NCBI GenBank assembly: GCA_948356915.1
Contig: CAOJCG010000001.1
Location: 1 to 64,000, forward strand
Direction of reading: 5' to 3'
Length of the DNA stretch: 64,000 bases
DNA from: an uncultured Clostridiaceae bacterium
Lineage (GTDB): Bacteria; Bacillota; Clostridia; TANB77; CAG-508
Made by a program: the position numbers and the translations under genes
In this document: positions 40,557 to 51,376 of the stretch, one piece after another
Layout: each line of letters begins with the position of its first letter
How positions within the stretch are numbered: the stretch's first letter is position 1
Notes under the pieces: model-generated
The model's input: the letters and a program-made list of their open reading frames with translations, nothing else
What the model was told of the DNA's origin: nothing
Database searches by the model: none

Positions 40557-41230
40557 TTTATATCTGCACCCCCAAACATACAAAATGCATTTACATATAT
40601 TGTTGGCACATTTTCTTCTTTGCAATTATTGATTTTATTTCCTACACCGCCAAATATAGATGTAGATTTTACTTTTATATTAACATTTTCTGGTACTTTT
40701 ATTTCAACTCCTCCAAATATAGCTGTTACATTTATTACTTGTTCTTTTTTTATAATTGCTCCTCTTAAGTCCATATCTACTGCTCCAAATACTGCTGTTA
40801 AGTCTGCTCCATCAAATTCTTCATTTTGCATATTTATTTTGTTTTCTCCAAAAGTTGCTGCATATTCTTTTAGACCTGTTTTATTTAGTTCTTTTATTTT
40901 GTCTGTTACTTTTTTATTTATTGAATCTTTGAATATAAAATACATACCTACCATTATTAGGGCAAATGGTACTGATAATTTTATAACCATATCAAAACGT
41001 AATACTCCTTGTGCACAAAGTAAAAGTGCTATTCCTATTATAAGTCCTATTAAATCTCCCGTTCTTTCTGGTCCTTTTATAAAGCCTATTAAAGATGGTA
41101 TTATTATGAATAATGTCCACCATCCATTAAAAAATATATTAATATTTGCAATTCCTAATATATTTAGTGCAAATATTAATCCTAGTACAATAAATACTAA
41201 TCCCCATAATAAATTTCCAAATTTTTTCAT
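40553..41230 (-). CDS. LiaF-like membrane protein
   Basis: 225 residues. Four hydrophobic segments lie in the first half ('LLWGLVFIVLGLIFALNILG'), and the C-terminal beta repeat domain has 'LTAVFGAVDMDLRGAII' and 'FGGVEIKVP', as in LiaF and related toast-rack proteins. First gene of a two-gene operon with the DUF4097-type protein, likely a cell-envelope stress module without its LiaRS partners in view. Confidence 0.75.
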   Translation of the reverse strand: MKKFGNLLWGLVFIVLGLIFALNILGIANINIFFNGWWTLFIIIPSLIGFIKGPERTGDLIGLIIGIALLLCAQGVLRFDMVIKLSVPFALIMVGMYFIFKDSINKKVTDKIKELNKTGLKEYAATFGENKINMQNEEFDGADLTAVFGAVDMDLRGAIIKKEQVINVTAIFGGVEIKVPENVNIKVKSTSIFGGVGNKINNCKEENVPTIYVNAFCMFGGADIK

Positions 41231-41421
41231 AATTACATTCTCCTTTTCTATTTTATATTAAAATTATACTATTATTAATATTTTTTGTCTATATTTTAAA
41301 AAATTCTTTACATAAGTTTTTTTATAACTTTATAACATATTTACAATTTTACTCTATTTTTACACAAATACTAATTGACTTTTTATATAAAAAATGTTAT
41401 TATATAAAAGCTATTAAACAT

Positions 41422-41496
41422 GGCCCCTTGGTCAAGCGGTTAAGACGCAGCCCTCTCAAGGCTGAATCATGGGTTCGATTCCCGTAGGGGTCACCA
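41422..41496 (+). tRNA. tRNA-Glu (CTC), with encoded CCA
   Basis: Acceptor GGCCCCT with AGGGGTC, anticodon loop CTCTCAA giving anticodon CTC, T loop GGTTCGATTCC, 3' CCA. It reads GAG only, an unusual luxury in an AT-rich genome. A TTC-anticodon species presumably exists elsewhere. Confidence 0.9.
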
Positions 41497-41598
41497 AAAC
41501 GTTCCAAAAACCAACTTTACGTTTTGTTAAACGGTCGGTTCACCAAAACGTTCCAAAAACGAATTTTACGTTTATCAAACGGTTCAGTTCGCCAAAAT
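41487..41598 (+). repeat. Tandem duplications derived from the tRNA-Glu 3' flank
   Basis: TTCACCAAAACGTTCCAAAA and a nearby TTTACGTTT block occur twice (about 41497 and 41540), with a third degenerate start at about 41587. This could be a trace of integrations at the tRNA end. Confidence 0.5.
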
Positions 41599-41599
41599 T

Positions 41600-41660
41600 T
41601 AAAAAGCAAAGATCATGAGGAAAACTTTTTAAGTTTTCCTCATGATCTTTGCTTTTTAAT
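41600..41660. terminator. Long hairpin before the surface-protein gene end
   Basis: A perfect stem of about 28 bp (AAAAAGCAAAGATCATGAGG with its complement) ending in T runs. Confidence 0.85.
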
Positions 41661-41700
41661 CTTTCTCAATAACTTCTATCAATAAAATCTGTTGCATATC

Positions 41701-44700
41701 TTATAATTTAATTTTTTTAATTACTGCTTGATTTAAAGTTGAAAGGTCTGTTGCTGTTATTTTTTCGTTTCCGTCTATATCTGCTGCTATCGCTTTTATT
41801 CCTTCTAGTTTAATTTTCTTAATTAAAACTTGATTTAGGGTTGAAAGGTCTGTTGCTGTCACTTTTCCATTTCCATCTAAATCTCCTCTTACTGCTATTT
41901 CATATTCATAAGTTTCACCGTTTTTTTCTACAATTGCCTTATATCCCGTTCCTACGAACTTATTAGGCGCAACTTCATTTCCTTTTGAATCATATATTTT
42001 AATGTTTCCATCTACTTGCATATTTTGTATGAAGCTATTAACTGTTGTCTCAGGACTTACTTTACTTATGTATTTTTGCACTCCATCTATGTTATACTTA
42101 TCAGAAGTTATTACTTCTTTTCTCCATTTTGCATAAAATACCTTGTCTCCTGTTTCACCAGATTCTATTTTTAGTATAGGTTCTCCTATACATTCTGCAT
42201 TATCATACCAGCCAGCAAATTCGAAACCTGATTTTTCAACTTTCTTTGATAGATATAGTTCTTCGCCATATGTATAGTTATTTCGTAATGTTCTTATAGC
42301 TGTTCCACCATTTAATACATATGTTATATTATATCTTTCTCTATTATAATATAATTTTAATACTAGGCTTCCATCTGCTGCTACTATTCCTGAAGGAATT
42401 CTATTTGGGTGAGATGTATTTTCTACAAATCCTTCATAATCTTTCGGTACTGCTGTAACAAATTTACCTGGATATTCTTCAAAATATTCCACTTCACATA
42501 TATAGCCTTCTACTTCTTCATCTTCTGTTCTTCTGTAGTGTTCTACTTTATATCTAGTTTTTTCTAATTGTAAAGTATTTGTTACTTTATTTCCATTTAT
42601 AGTTTTTACATAATAGTATAAGTCTCCACTATTTTTTTCTATTTCATCTATTTCATATACTATTACATTTGCATTTGCATCATATTTTGGTAAGTTTTCT
42701 ATTTGTCCTTGCCATGTACTTGTAGCGCCATTTAGAGCATTTGCCACAGTTAATTCTACTTGACCTATTATATTATTTCCGCTCTTTGCTACTATTATTA
42801 CACTTGTTGGACGTTTTTCTGCTGCATTATTATTGTCTACCCACTCTTTTATTACCTCCATATTTACTTTTTCTTCTGATACTGTAAATGTATTTGTTAC
42901 TGTTCTTGTTTCTTGATTTATAGCTTTAGCATAGAATTTTAGTTCTTCTGGGTTCTTTTCTTTTTCGTCTATAGTGTATTTTGTTACATCTGCATAGTTT
43001 ATTTCGTCACCATTTCCATCATATTTTGGTAAATCTGTGATTTGTCCTTGCCATGTATTTGTATTTTCATTTAGTGCATTTGCCACAGTTAACTCTACTT
43101 GGCCTATTTGGTTTTCTCCACTATTTAATACTATTATTACACTTGTTGGACGTTTTCCTGCACTATTGTTATTATCTTCCCATACTTTTGTTACCGTTAT
43201 ACTTGTTGTCTCATTCTTTATATCATCTGGTAATTTAAATGTATTTGTTATTGTTTTTCCTTCTATATTTGATACGTAGTATTTTAGTTCGCCTTCGTTT
43301 ACTTCTTTTTCAGCTATGCTATAGGTTATTTCGCTTCCGTTGTTATCATATTTTGGTAGGTTTTCGAATGTTACGTTTTCAGTTGTATTTGTAATTTCTT
43401 TTTCTTCTACTACTGTTTCTCCATTCTTTATTTGTATCTTAATACTTGCTGGCCTATGTACCTTTTGTTCTTCTGTGTCTACCCATACTTTTATTACTTC
43501 TATATTTGTTGTTTCATTCTTTATGTCATCTGGTAATGTAAATGTATTTGTTATGGTATTTCCTTCTATGCTTGATACGTAGTATTTTAAGTCACCTTCA
43601 TTTACTTCTACTTCAGCTACCTTATAGGTTATTTCGTTTCCATTACTATCATATTTTGGTAAGTTTGTGAATATCGTTCCTAATTCTGTACTTGAAATTA
43701 CCTTTTCTGTTACTAAAGTGTCCCCATTTTTTATTTGTATTTTTATATTTGCTGGTCTATGTACTTTTTGCTTTTCTGTATCTACCCATACTTTTTCTAT
43801 TTTTATTATTGTTGCTACAGTTGAATCTAGTGTATTTTGAAATACTATAGTCACATTATTTGCCTCTGTTATACTTGCTGTTACTTTGTCACCTGTAATT
43901 GTTCCCATTGTTATTTCTTTTGTTTCTATATCTCTTGTAAATTCTATAGTTTTTATTCCATTTGCTATTAAGTAATTTGGCGAATTATTTAATTCTTTTA
44001 ATGTTACAGTTACTTTTCCAGTTCCCTTTATATGGTTTAGGTTTATTTGACCATTTTCGTCTGTTAATAATTCTTTATAGTAATTTTCTCCACTTTCTGC
44101 TTGTACATGTACACCTATTAATGTACCTGCTACTCTATAATCTTTGTCTTCACTGTCTACCTTAATTACATTTATGTTATAGCCTTCTCCCTCTTCTGAG
44201 CCTTCTGCTCCATTTAACGCGGTGTTTTTTAGTAATAAGTGAACAAATTCATCACCATATTTTTCTACTTCGGCATTTCCACTTTCTATATAAGCATTTG
44301 TAATTACATTTATGCCTTGCTCTTTACTTACCTCTACTTTTAGTATTATTGGTGTTTCATTTAACGCATATCCAAATGGTGCTTGTACTTCTGTTATATT
44401 ATATGTATATACTGCCGATGTTTGCACATCTGGAATTGGTATATTTTGAGCCGCAAGTAATACTTCTTCATAGCTTCCTACTTCAAATGTCTCTCCAGTT
44501 TCTTCTAGTAATATATTATATTTTGCTCCTAGTAGTATTAAATCTTTATCTTCAGAGTCTACTTTATTTGCTCCTATTATAAATGTTCCATCGGGGTAGT
44601 TTCTTACTCTTATTGTTATTTTCTTTGCATCATTATCTATAAATACGTCAACATTACTACTTCCTTGATTTAATTTTATCCAACCTGTTTGGCTATCTAC

Positions 44701-47700
44701 ATTTAATAATACTTGTTTTTCTTTAATGTCATACCTTCTTCCAGGGGGTGGTACAAGCTCTGTTATTCTTATGCTTACTTTTCCTGTTCCATACATATCA
44801 TTTATATGTATTTTACCAGATTTGTCAGTTAATGCTGTTTTTGTAATTCCTTGCATACCACTTTCATTATCAACGTCTATTTTTATTTTTGCATTTTCAA
44901 ATGTGATACTTGAATAATATGCATCTGCTTTTATTAGTTCTATATCATATTTTAGCCCTTGTGCTTTTTTGGTATTTAGCACATTTATTTCTATATATTC
45001 TGTATTTTGGTTTGTTATTTCTGCATTAGTTCCACTTACATTCGCTGAAGCTATTTTTCCTTTTTCATAGTTTACTGCTAATGTAAGATCTCCATCTAAC
45101 TTGTTATATCCTTGTGGTGCTTCTAGTTCTCTTATAGTAAATGTATGTATTCCATCTTCTTTTGTTGGAAGTCCTATATATTCTGCACCTTCATCTCCAG
45201 TTATAAGTTCATATTTTTCATTAGTTTCATTGTCTATTATTTCAAATTTGCTATTTTTTAAAGTTATTTCTTCATCATCATAATCTTGTTTTAATATTGA
45301 TAAACCTATGCCTTTTGGTGTTTCTTTAATTGTCATATTTATAATTTTATTTATATTGTCAATTATTACTGTAGTATTTTCACTAGTATCATCATTTAGC
45401 ATTGTTATCATGTGAGATTCTTGGTCTCTATGTATACGTATTTCATGTTTTTCTTCGTCTGTTAAGTATAAATCTGGTGCTTTAATTTCTGCTATTGTTA
45501 TTTTAAAGTCTCCAAAACCTATTAAGTCTGATAATAATACTCTTCCTGTATCATTTGTATTTACTAGTTTTTCAGTTTGCTCATTACTTTCTTCATTTAA
45601 AATAGTCATCATGTATAGTGCATCTTTAACTCTTATTTTATCATTATATTTGTTTACTTTATCTATTTGTATTCCAAATATTGGTCTTTCACTATCTCCT
45701 GGTCTTATAGGGCTTGTGATAGTTCCTGAACCTGAACTTGAACCTGAGCCTGGTTTTGTTGTTCCACCTGAACCTCCAGTACCACTTGCTCCACCAGATC
45801 CATTTCCACTTTCTGAACCTCCTGAACCAGAGCCTCCTGAGCCACCTCCTGTTATTATTCCGCCTGATCCACTGCCTCCTGTTGAGCCGCTTCCGCCTCC
45901 TGAGCCACCTGAACTTCCTCCCCAAGATCCTCCTATTCCGCCTGAACTTCCAGTACTTCCAGAGCCACTTCCGCTTCCTGATCCACCTGAGCCATCAGTC
46001 CATGGGTCTCCTGAACCACCTGAGCCTCCGCCCCCTATAATGGTTCCAGTACCTGAGCCTCCACCATATGATGTTCCATATTTTACATTTCCTATTTTCA
46101 CAAGAATTTCTTCATTATCTTTTATACTTCCGCCTTCTAATACACTTATTACTCCACCTTCATTTTTTACTGTTACAGTCATTGTGTTATTAATACGACG
46201 GTACCTATATGGTGCCCTTAATTCTTTTATTTCTATAACAGTTGTTCCTTCTGGGAAGTATACATTTGGTATTATTAAAATTCCATCTGCTTTTGTAGCT
46301 TTTTCTACCCTTATCTTTCCTGAAACTGGATGTATAAATGTTACTTCAAAAAGTGCATTTCCAAGTTTTATTGTATTATTATTATAATCTTGTTTTTCTA
46401 TTTTGAATGTCTTTAGTTCTTTTTCAATATCTACTCCTGATGAATAATTATTCATAACTGTTAATTTTATATCAACTTGAACATATGTCTCTTCTTCGTA
46501 TTCACTATATTCTTGGTTTACTATATGATAGTAGCTTAACCCATCTAATACATTCATATAACTTATTTGCATTCTTCCTGTTGGGTCTACTTCATAATAT
46601 GCTTCAAAACCTATATCTTCGTTAATTCTTTCATATCCTACTGGAACTGTCTTTTCTGTTATCCAGAATGTCAATTTTCCTTTTTGGGTTACTAAATACT
46701 CTGGGAATTCGCATCCTAGTTCTTCTATAAGTTCCTTACTTGTTATTTTTGCAAAACCATTATCATCTGTTGTTAAGTCCCATGCTTTTCCACTTGCCAT
46801 TTCTCTTAATTGCATTGTTACACCTTGTAATGGACGCATGTATCTATCTACCTTTGTTATATATATTGTGTTATTTAGCTTCTCTTTTGCTTTGTTATTT
46901 TCAGAGTTTACTTTGTATATATTTCTGTCTACTAGTATTGTTTTTGAGTCATTATCTACTGTTACTCCTTCTGCCTCACTAGATAATATATAATTTCCAT
47001 CTGTTCCTTTAATTAAAGGTATTTTTATTTCTCCTTTTAACATTTTATAACCATCTGGCACTTTTGTTCTTTTTATTGTTAATAATATTTCTTCTCCATT
47101 TGTGAATTCTAGTATTATTTCACCATTTTCATTTGTAACTTTATTTGCTGTTATTGTACTTGTCATTCCATTATTCAATACTTTTTGAGTTATTTTGTAT
47201 TTTACATCTTGTATTTTAGCATCTGTATCTAAGTCTCTTTCGATTATTTTTATGTTGTAGTCACTAAATATTGAACCTTCACCTATAAGTCTTTCTTCAA
47301 CTATATCTATGTTTGTAATTGTATTTTGTGTATTTACATCCATTTCATTTACAATGCTCGTATTATTTTCTTTATTTGATGATAAGTTGAAACTTAAAAC
47401 TTTTATAATGGTTCCTACTTCGTTAAAGGTTACTGCTATATATGTTTTATCTGTATTTTGTTTATATCCATATGGAGTACTAATTTGTTCTAACTGATAT
47501 ACAAATGTTCCCATTGCAGGTGATTCTATATTTCTAAATTCTATTATTCCATCTTCATTAGTTATATGTTCTTCTGTTTCCCCATCTGGAAATGTTACTT
47601 TAAATTTTACATTTGCTACTTTTATGTCATTATCAACATTATCTACTGCATTAATTCTTATAGTGTTACTTAAGTCTTCCATATAACTTAAATATTTTAT

Positions 47701-49992
47701 ATTCAATGTATTTTCTTCTATATTTGCTTCTACTCCTGAAGTTTTTGCTCCTGTTAGTTCTAGTCTATTTTCACTGTTTACTTTTACTTCTATATATCTT
47801 TGGCTATCATATTCAGAATATCCTTCAATGTGTTCTGCTTGTCTTATATATACTTTCATTGTATTTTTTCCATTAACATTTGATATAGATATGTTTCCAT
47901 TTTCATTTGTTATGTTTCCTAAATATTCTTTAGTAGTTCCATCAATATATTCAACTATTACATCATATTTTGCATTTGCTATTGCTTGGTCATTATGCCC
48001 ATCTACATTTGTTATATTAATATTAAAGTTTTGCTCAAATATTTTATCATAATATAGTTTTAGTATTAAACTTCCATCTTCTAAAATATTTCCAGTTTTT
48101 ATATTCTCTTCTTTTCTTATATTTAGCATATATCCTTCATATTGTTTTGCAGTTGCATTTACTGTTTCATCCATAGTTCCTTGAAGTTCTTCTGTATCTG
48201 CTAAATCATATCCATCTAGAGTATCATTTTGTTTATAATGTTCTACTTTATATACTATATCTGCTATTATTTTCCAGCTAGCATAATATTCCTTTTCTCC
48301 ATACTCACCATCATTTATTTGTGTTATGGCTTCTCCTTTAAATTCTGAATTTTCATACCACCCAGCAAAAGTATATCCAATTCTTGTTGGTATTGGTAAT
48401 ATAGTTATTTCACCATAGTTATATGAAGTTGGTATAGTTCCTTCAATTGTTCCATCGTTTAAGTTTAATTTTAAATCAAATTGAATACTTTCTTTGTTAG
48501 TAATTTGTATTGGATTTGTTGCAGTCGTAGTAGTTCCATCTCCTAATTGTCCATTATTATTTGCTCCCCATGTCCATAAGTTTCCTTCACTATCTATTGC
48601 TAAGCTATGAGCATTACCTGCTGATACTTCTTTGAATTTTATTTCAGCTTTTATTTGTACTGGAATAAGTCTATTGATAGTTGTACTATCTCCTAATTGT
48701 CCAGAACTATTTTCTCCCCATACCCATAAATTTCCTTCATTATCTATAGCTAAGCTATGTCCATCGCCTGCTGATACTTCTTTAAATTTTGTTTCACTTT
48801 TTATTTGCGCAGGAATTGTTTGTATGTTATATTTTTTGCCAAATACATCTATATCACTAGTTGCATTATATTCTCCATCATTTCCTAATTGTCCTTTATT
48901 GTTTATTCCCCATGCCCATAAATTTTTTTCACTGTCTATTGCTAAGCTATGTCCATTACCTGCTGATACTTCTTTGAATTTTGTTTCAGCTTTTATTTGT
49001 ACTGGAATGGTTTGTATTTTATTTAATGTACCACTATAAGGATGAAAAGTTGAATTATATGCTCTATCATTTCCTAATTGTCCATAATCGTTTAATCCCC
49101 ATGCCCATAAGTTTCCTTCACTATCTATTGCTAAGCTATGAGCACTACCTGCTGATATTTCTGTAAATTTTATTTCGCTTTTTATTTTTGCTGGATTTGT
49201 TTTTATCTTATATGTAGTATTACCATAGCTTAAATTGTAATCTCCCTCTCCATTATTTCCTAGCTGTCCATATTTATTATCTCCCCATACCCATAGGTTT
49301 CCTTCTTCGTCTATTGCTAAGCTATGTGTTCCACCTGCTGATACTTTTCTAAATTTTGTTCCATTTTTTACTTGTATTGGACTATTATAACTATCTGAGC
49401 TGTATTGATTATTTCCTAATTGCCCTTCACGGTTATATCCCCATGCCCATAAATTTCCTTCACTATCTATTGCTAAACTATGTAGTCTACCTGCTGATAT
49501 TTCTTTAAATTTTGTTCCTTTTTTTATTTGCACTGGTACAACTCTATTTGTAGTTGTATTATCTCCTAATTGTCCAGAACTATTTGCTCCCCATGCCCAT
49601 AAATTTCCTTCATTATCTATTGCTAAACTATATTCAGTACCTGCTGATACTTTTAAAAAGCCCATTTTTGTGTATTCTACTTCCCAACTAGCATAATATG
49701 TTTTTTGTCCTATATCTGTACTTGCAATTTTTGTTACTGCTGTTCCTGTAAGTTCTTCATTGTCATACCAACCTACAAAATTATATCCTGGTTTTAATAC
49801 ATTTGTTGGTAAAGCTGTTTCTATTCCTTCTTCATATTCTGTTATAAAATCACTTGTAAAGCATCCACCATTTAAGTTAAAAGTAATTTTAGATTTCTTA
49901 GCCTCTGCTTTTGACATAACAGAAAATGTCATTATTGTTAATGTAATTATCAATATTATTATCTTAATTTTTCTTCTAACCTTATTATCCAT
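41701..49992 (-). CDS. Giant multidomain surface protein: InlB-type, RCC1, Cna-B repeats, dockerin
   Basis: 2763 residues in one open frame. Order: signal peptide (1-31), one InlB B-type repeat (about 34-105), seven RCC1 propeller repeats ('HSLAIDSEGNLWAWG', about 110-490), a second InlB repeat, and a MucBP-like part. Many Cna-B domains follow, a Gly/Ser-rich linker (about 1355-1450), more Cna-B, and two pairs of highly similar C-terminal Cna-B repeats. Another InlB repeat precedes a dockerin pair ('GDLDGNGKVTATDLSTLNQ', 'ADIDGNEKITATDLSTLNQ'). No LPxTG was seen. No in-frame CGG in 2763 codons, though GGC GGA and AGC GGA abound. GGAGAG precedes the start. Confidence 0.9.
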   Translation of the reverse strand: MDNKVRRKIKIIILIITLTIMTFSVMSKAEAKKSKITFNLNGGCFTSDFITEYEEGIETALPTNVLKPGYNFVGWYDNEELTGTAVTKIASTDIGQKTYYASWEVEYTKMGFLKVSAGTEYSLAIDNEGNLWAWGANSSGQLGDNTTTNRVVPVQIKKGTKFKEISAGRLHSLAIDSEGNLWAWGYNREGQLGNNQYSSDSYNSPIQVKNGTKFRKVSAGGTHSLAIDEEGNLWVWGDNKYGQLGNNGEGDYNLSYGNTTYKIKTNPAKIKSEIKFTEISAGSAHSLAIDSEGNLWAWGLNDYGQLGNDRAYNSTFHPYSGTLNKIQTIPVQIKAETKFKEVSAGNGHSLAIDSEKNLWAWGINNKGQLGNDGEYNATSDIDVFGKKYNIQTIPAQIKSETKFKEVSAGDGHSLAIDNEGNLWVWGENSSGQLGDSTTINRLIPVQIKAEIKFKEVSAGNAHSLAIDSEGNLWTWGANNNGQLGDGTTTTATNPIQITNKESIQFDLKLNLNDGTIEGTIPTSYNYGEITILPIPTRIGYTFAGWYENSEFKGEAITQINDGEYGEKEYYASWKIIADIVYKVEHYKQNDTLDGYDLADTEELQGTMDETVNATAKQYEGYMLNIRKEENIKTGNILEDGSLILKLYYDKIFEQNFNINITNVDGHNDQAIANAKYDVIVEYIDGTTKEYLGNITNENGNISISNVNGKNTMKVYIRQAEHIEGYSEYDSQRYIEVKVNSENRLELTGAKTSGVEANIEENTLNIKYLSYMEDLSNTIRINAVDNVDNDIKVANVKFKVTFPDGETEEHITNEDGIIEFRNIESPAMGTFVYQLEQISTPYGYKQNTDKTYIAVTFNEVGTIIKVLSFNLSSNKENNTSIVNEMDVNTQNTITNIDIVEERLIGEGSIFSDYNIKIIERDLDTDAKIQDVKYKITQKVLNNGMTSTITANKVTNENGEIILEFTNGEEILLTIKRTKVPDGYKMLKGEIKIPLIKGTDGNYILSSEAEGVTVDNDSKTILVDRNIYKVNSENNKAKEKLNNTIYITKVDRYMRPLQGVTMQLREMASGKAWDLTTDDNGFAKITSKELIEELGCEFPEYLVTQKGKLTFWITEKTVPVGYERINEDIGFEAYYEVDPTGRMQISYMNVLDGLSYYHIVNQEYSEYEEETYVQVDIKLTVMNNYSSGVDIEKELKTFKIEKQDYNNNTIKLGNALFEVTFIHPVSGKIRVEKATKADGILIIPNVYFPEGTTVIEIKELRAPYRYRRINNTMTVTVKNEGGVISVLEGGSIKDNEEILVKIGNVKYGTSYGGGSGTGTIIGGGGSGGSGDPWTDGSGGSGSGSGSGSTGSSGGIGGSWGGSSGGSGGGSGSTGGSGSGGIITGGGSGGSGSGGSESGNGSGGASGTGGSGGTTKPGSGSSSGSGTITSPIRPGDSERPIFGIQIDKVNKYNDKIRVKDALYMMTILNEESNEQTEKLVNTNDTGRVLLSDLIGFGDFKITIAEIKAPDLYLTDEEKHEIRIHRDQESHMITMLNDDTSENTTVIIDNINKIINMTIKETPKGIGLSILKQDYDDEEITLKNSKFEIIDNETNEKYELITGDEGAEYIGLPTKEDGIHTFTIRELEAPQGYNKLDGDLTLAVNYEKGKIASANVSGTNAEITNQNTEYIEINVLNTKKAQGLKYDIELIKADAYYSSITFENAKIKIDVDNESGMQGITKTALTDKSGKIHINDMYGTGKVSIRITELVPPPGRRYDIKEKQVLLNVDSQTGWIKLNQGSSNVDVFIDNDAKKITIRVRNYPDGTFIIGANKVDSEDKDLILLGAKYNILLEETGETFEVGSYEEVLLAAQNIPIPDVQTSAVYTYNITEVQAPFGYALNETPIILKVEVSKEQGINVITNAYIESGNAEVEKYGDEFVHLLLKNTALNGAEGSEEGEGYNINVIKVDSEDKDYRVAGTLIGVHVQAESGENYYKELLTDENGQINLNHIKGTGKVTVTLKELNNSPNYLIANGIKTIEFTRDIETKEITMGTITGDKVTASITEANNVTIVFQNTLDSTVATIIKIEKVWVDTEKQKVHRPANIKIQIKNGDTLVTEKVISSTELGTIFTNLPKYDSNGNEITYKVAEVEVNEGDLKYYVSSIEGNTITNTFTLPDDIKNETTNIEVIKVWVDTEEQKVHRPASIKIQIKNGETVVEEKEITNTTENVTFENLPKYDNNGSEITYSIAEKEVNEGELKYYVSNIEGKTITNTFKLPDDIKNETTSITVTKVWEDNNNSAGKRPTSVIIVLNSGENQIGQVELTVANALNENTNTWQGQITDLPKYDGNGDEINYADVTKYTIDEKEKNPEELKFYAKAINQETRTVTNTFTVSEEKVNMEVIKEWVDNNNAAEKRPTSVIIVAKSGNNIIGQVELTVANALNGATSTWQGQIENLPKYDANANVIVYEIDEIEKNSGDLYYYVKTINGNKVTNTLQLEKTRYKVEHYRRTEDEEVEGYICEVEYFEEYPGKFVTAVPKDYEGFVENTSHPNRIPSGIVAADGSLVLKLYYNRERYNITYVLNGGTAIRTLRNNYTYGEELYLSKKVEKSGFEFAGWYDNAECIGEPILKIESGETGDKVFYAKWRKEVITSDKYNIDGVQKYISKVSPETTVNSFIQNMQVDGNIKIYDSKGNEVAPNKFVGTGYKAIVEKNGETYEYEIAVRGDLDGNGKVTATDLSTLNQVLIKKIKLEGIKAIAADIDGNEKITATDLSTLNQAVIKKIKL

Positions 49993-49999
49993 TATCTTC

Positions 50000-50330
50000 T
50001 TCTCTCCTATATTAATATATATATATCTAAATTATAAAATCTTATCTTTTCATAATCAATATAGGCATTTTTTATATTACAAACTTTTTCTTTTAAGCCC
50101 CTTACGGATATTGGTTTTCTAAACTTTTTAAGGTCTTATTTGACATTTTATTTACAATTTGTTTACTTATAATTTTCTTTTGTATTTAGATATTTAAGTT
50201 TATCTGTTATTTTCTATTATTTTTTTCAAAAATCTTTGATATTTAAGCATTTTTCTATTTTTGATATATTATCTAATTTTTGCATTTATCCTCTCGAATT
50301 TAAGTATTTCTTTGTCTCCGTAAGATTACA
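50000..50330. other. Intergenic region upstream of the surface-protein gene
   Basis: About 330 bases with no gene. It presumably carries the promoter of the reverse-strand giant gene. I see no decisive motif. Confidence 0.4.
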
Positions 50331-50331
50331 A

Positions 50332-50378
50332 AAAACAAGATATAGTTTTGAAATTTTATTCAAACTATATCCTGTTTT
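50332..50378 (-). terminator. Terminator of the G5/3D gene
   Basis: AAAACAAGATATAGTTT pairs with AAACTATATCCTGTTTT, followed by T-rich sequence. Confidence 0.75.
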
Positions 50379-50385
50379 TATTATT

Positions 50386-51376
50386 TTAAAATTCATATAC
50401 ATAGCACTCTAATGTTTTTCTTCCAAATTGTAATGCTTCACTATGTGAGCCCATGTATACATCTATTTTATTGTTTGATATTGCTCCACCTCTGTCTTGT
50501 ACCATGAACCATCCTCCATTTGGTTTATTAGCAAAAGCTGGTATATATATTACTGTTCCTAGTTTATAACCTTTTCCTGCTGCTATTGTGTACCACGATG
50601 TTGCTTTTGCTCCTGAAGCTGTTATACCATTAGTTTTTCCGACAACATTTTGCACATGAACAATATGCTGATGTGTTAAAGTTTTTCACTATTGGTGTTA
50701 TTCCTTCTACTTTTTTTGCAAGTTTTGTAGATGCTGTAAGAGCTGGATTTGTTGTCGCTATTCTTTCCCCTGCTCTTGACGTTATTTGCATTGTTCTTAC
50801 TTCAACTATTTTATTTACTGGTTCTTTTATGATTTTCGTTGAAATTTCAGTCCTTTGTATTTCTATATCATTTTGATATCTTATTTTGTATGTTACTTCT
50901 TTTATACCATTCCTACCATTTTGTACTATTTTATTTTGTTTAATTCCTTCACCACTTGCCTCTTTTGTAATTGTTTCATATGGTATTTGTATTTGTTCTA
51001 CTATTATCTTTTCTACTACACTTACATAGCTTTCTAATATTTGTTCTGTAGTAATAGTTTCTTCTTTTATTGCTACTTCTTGCTCTTGGTTATCTATTTT
51101 CGATATTTTTATTGTTTTATTCGATGTGATTTCTGAATTTATATCTGGAATGACCAATTCATCTTCCAAAATATTTATATGGTTTTGCTCTAATATATCG
51201 GCTACTTTCGTTTTGGAAGTTAATACTATCATTTCATAGTTGCTTGAAAGTATTATTTTTACATTTATGAGTTTAGTATTTGTAGCCATAACACCTATGC
51301 CCATTATAAATATTAATATTAAACATATGCATAATATTTTTTTTACGGAAATAGATGCTTTGTCGGTTTTGTTCAT
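50386..51376 (-). CDS. YabE/Rpf-like protein with G5 and 3D domains, joined through a CGG +1 shift
   Basis: A secreted or anchored wall-active protein of about 329 residues. It has an N-terminal helix (about 12-32), DUF348-type repeats ('YEMIVLTSKTKVADILEQNH'), a G5 domain (about 120-205), and a C-terminal 3D domain. The frame runs to 'SCAKCC' and meets CGG (50639-50641). Reading GGA gives Gly246 and 'GKTNGITASG', then 'VQDRGGAI' and 'KIDVYMGS' with the signature aspartates. The unshifted frame stops two codons later. Related proteins cleave peptidoglycan during resuscitation or sporulation. AGGAGGT precedes ATG 51376. Confidence 0.93.

Noticed and set aside
45692..46387. Long proline-rich ORF opposite the Gly/Ser linker
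   Set aside because: A shadow of the repetitive surface-protein gene, without a ribosome binding site.
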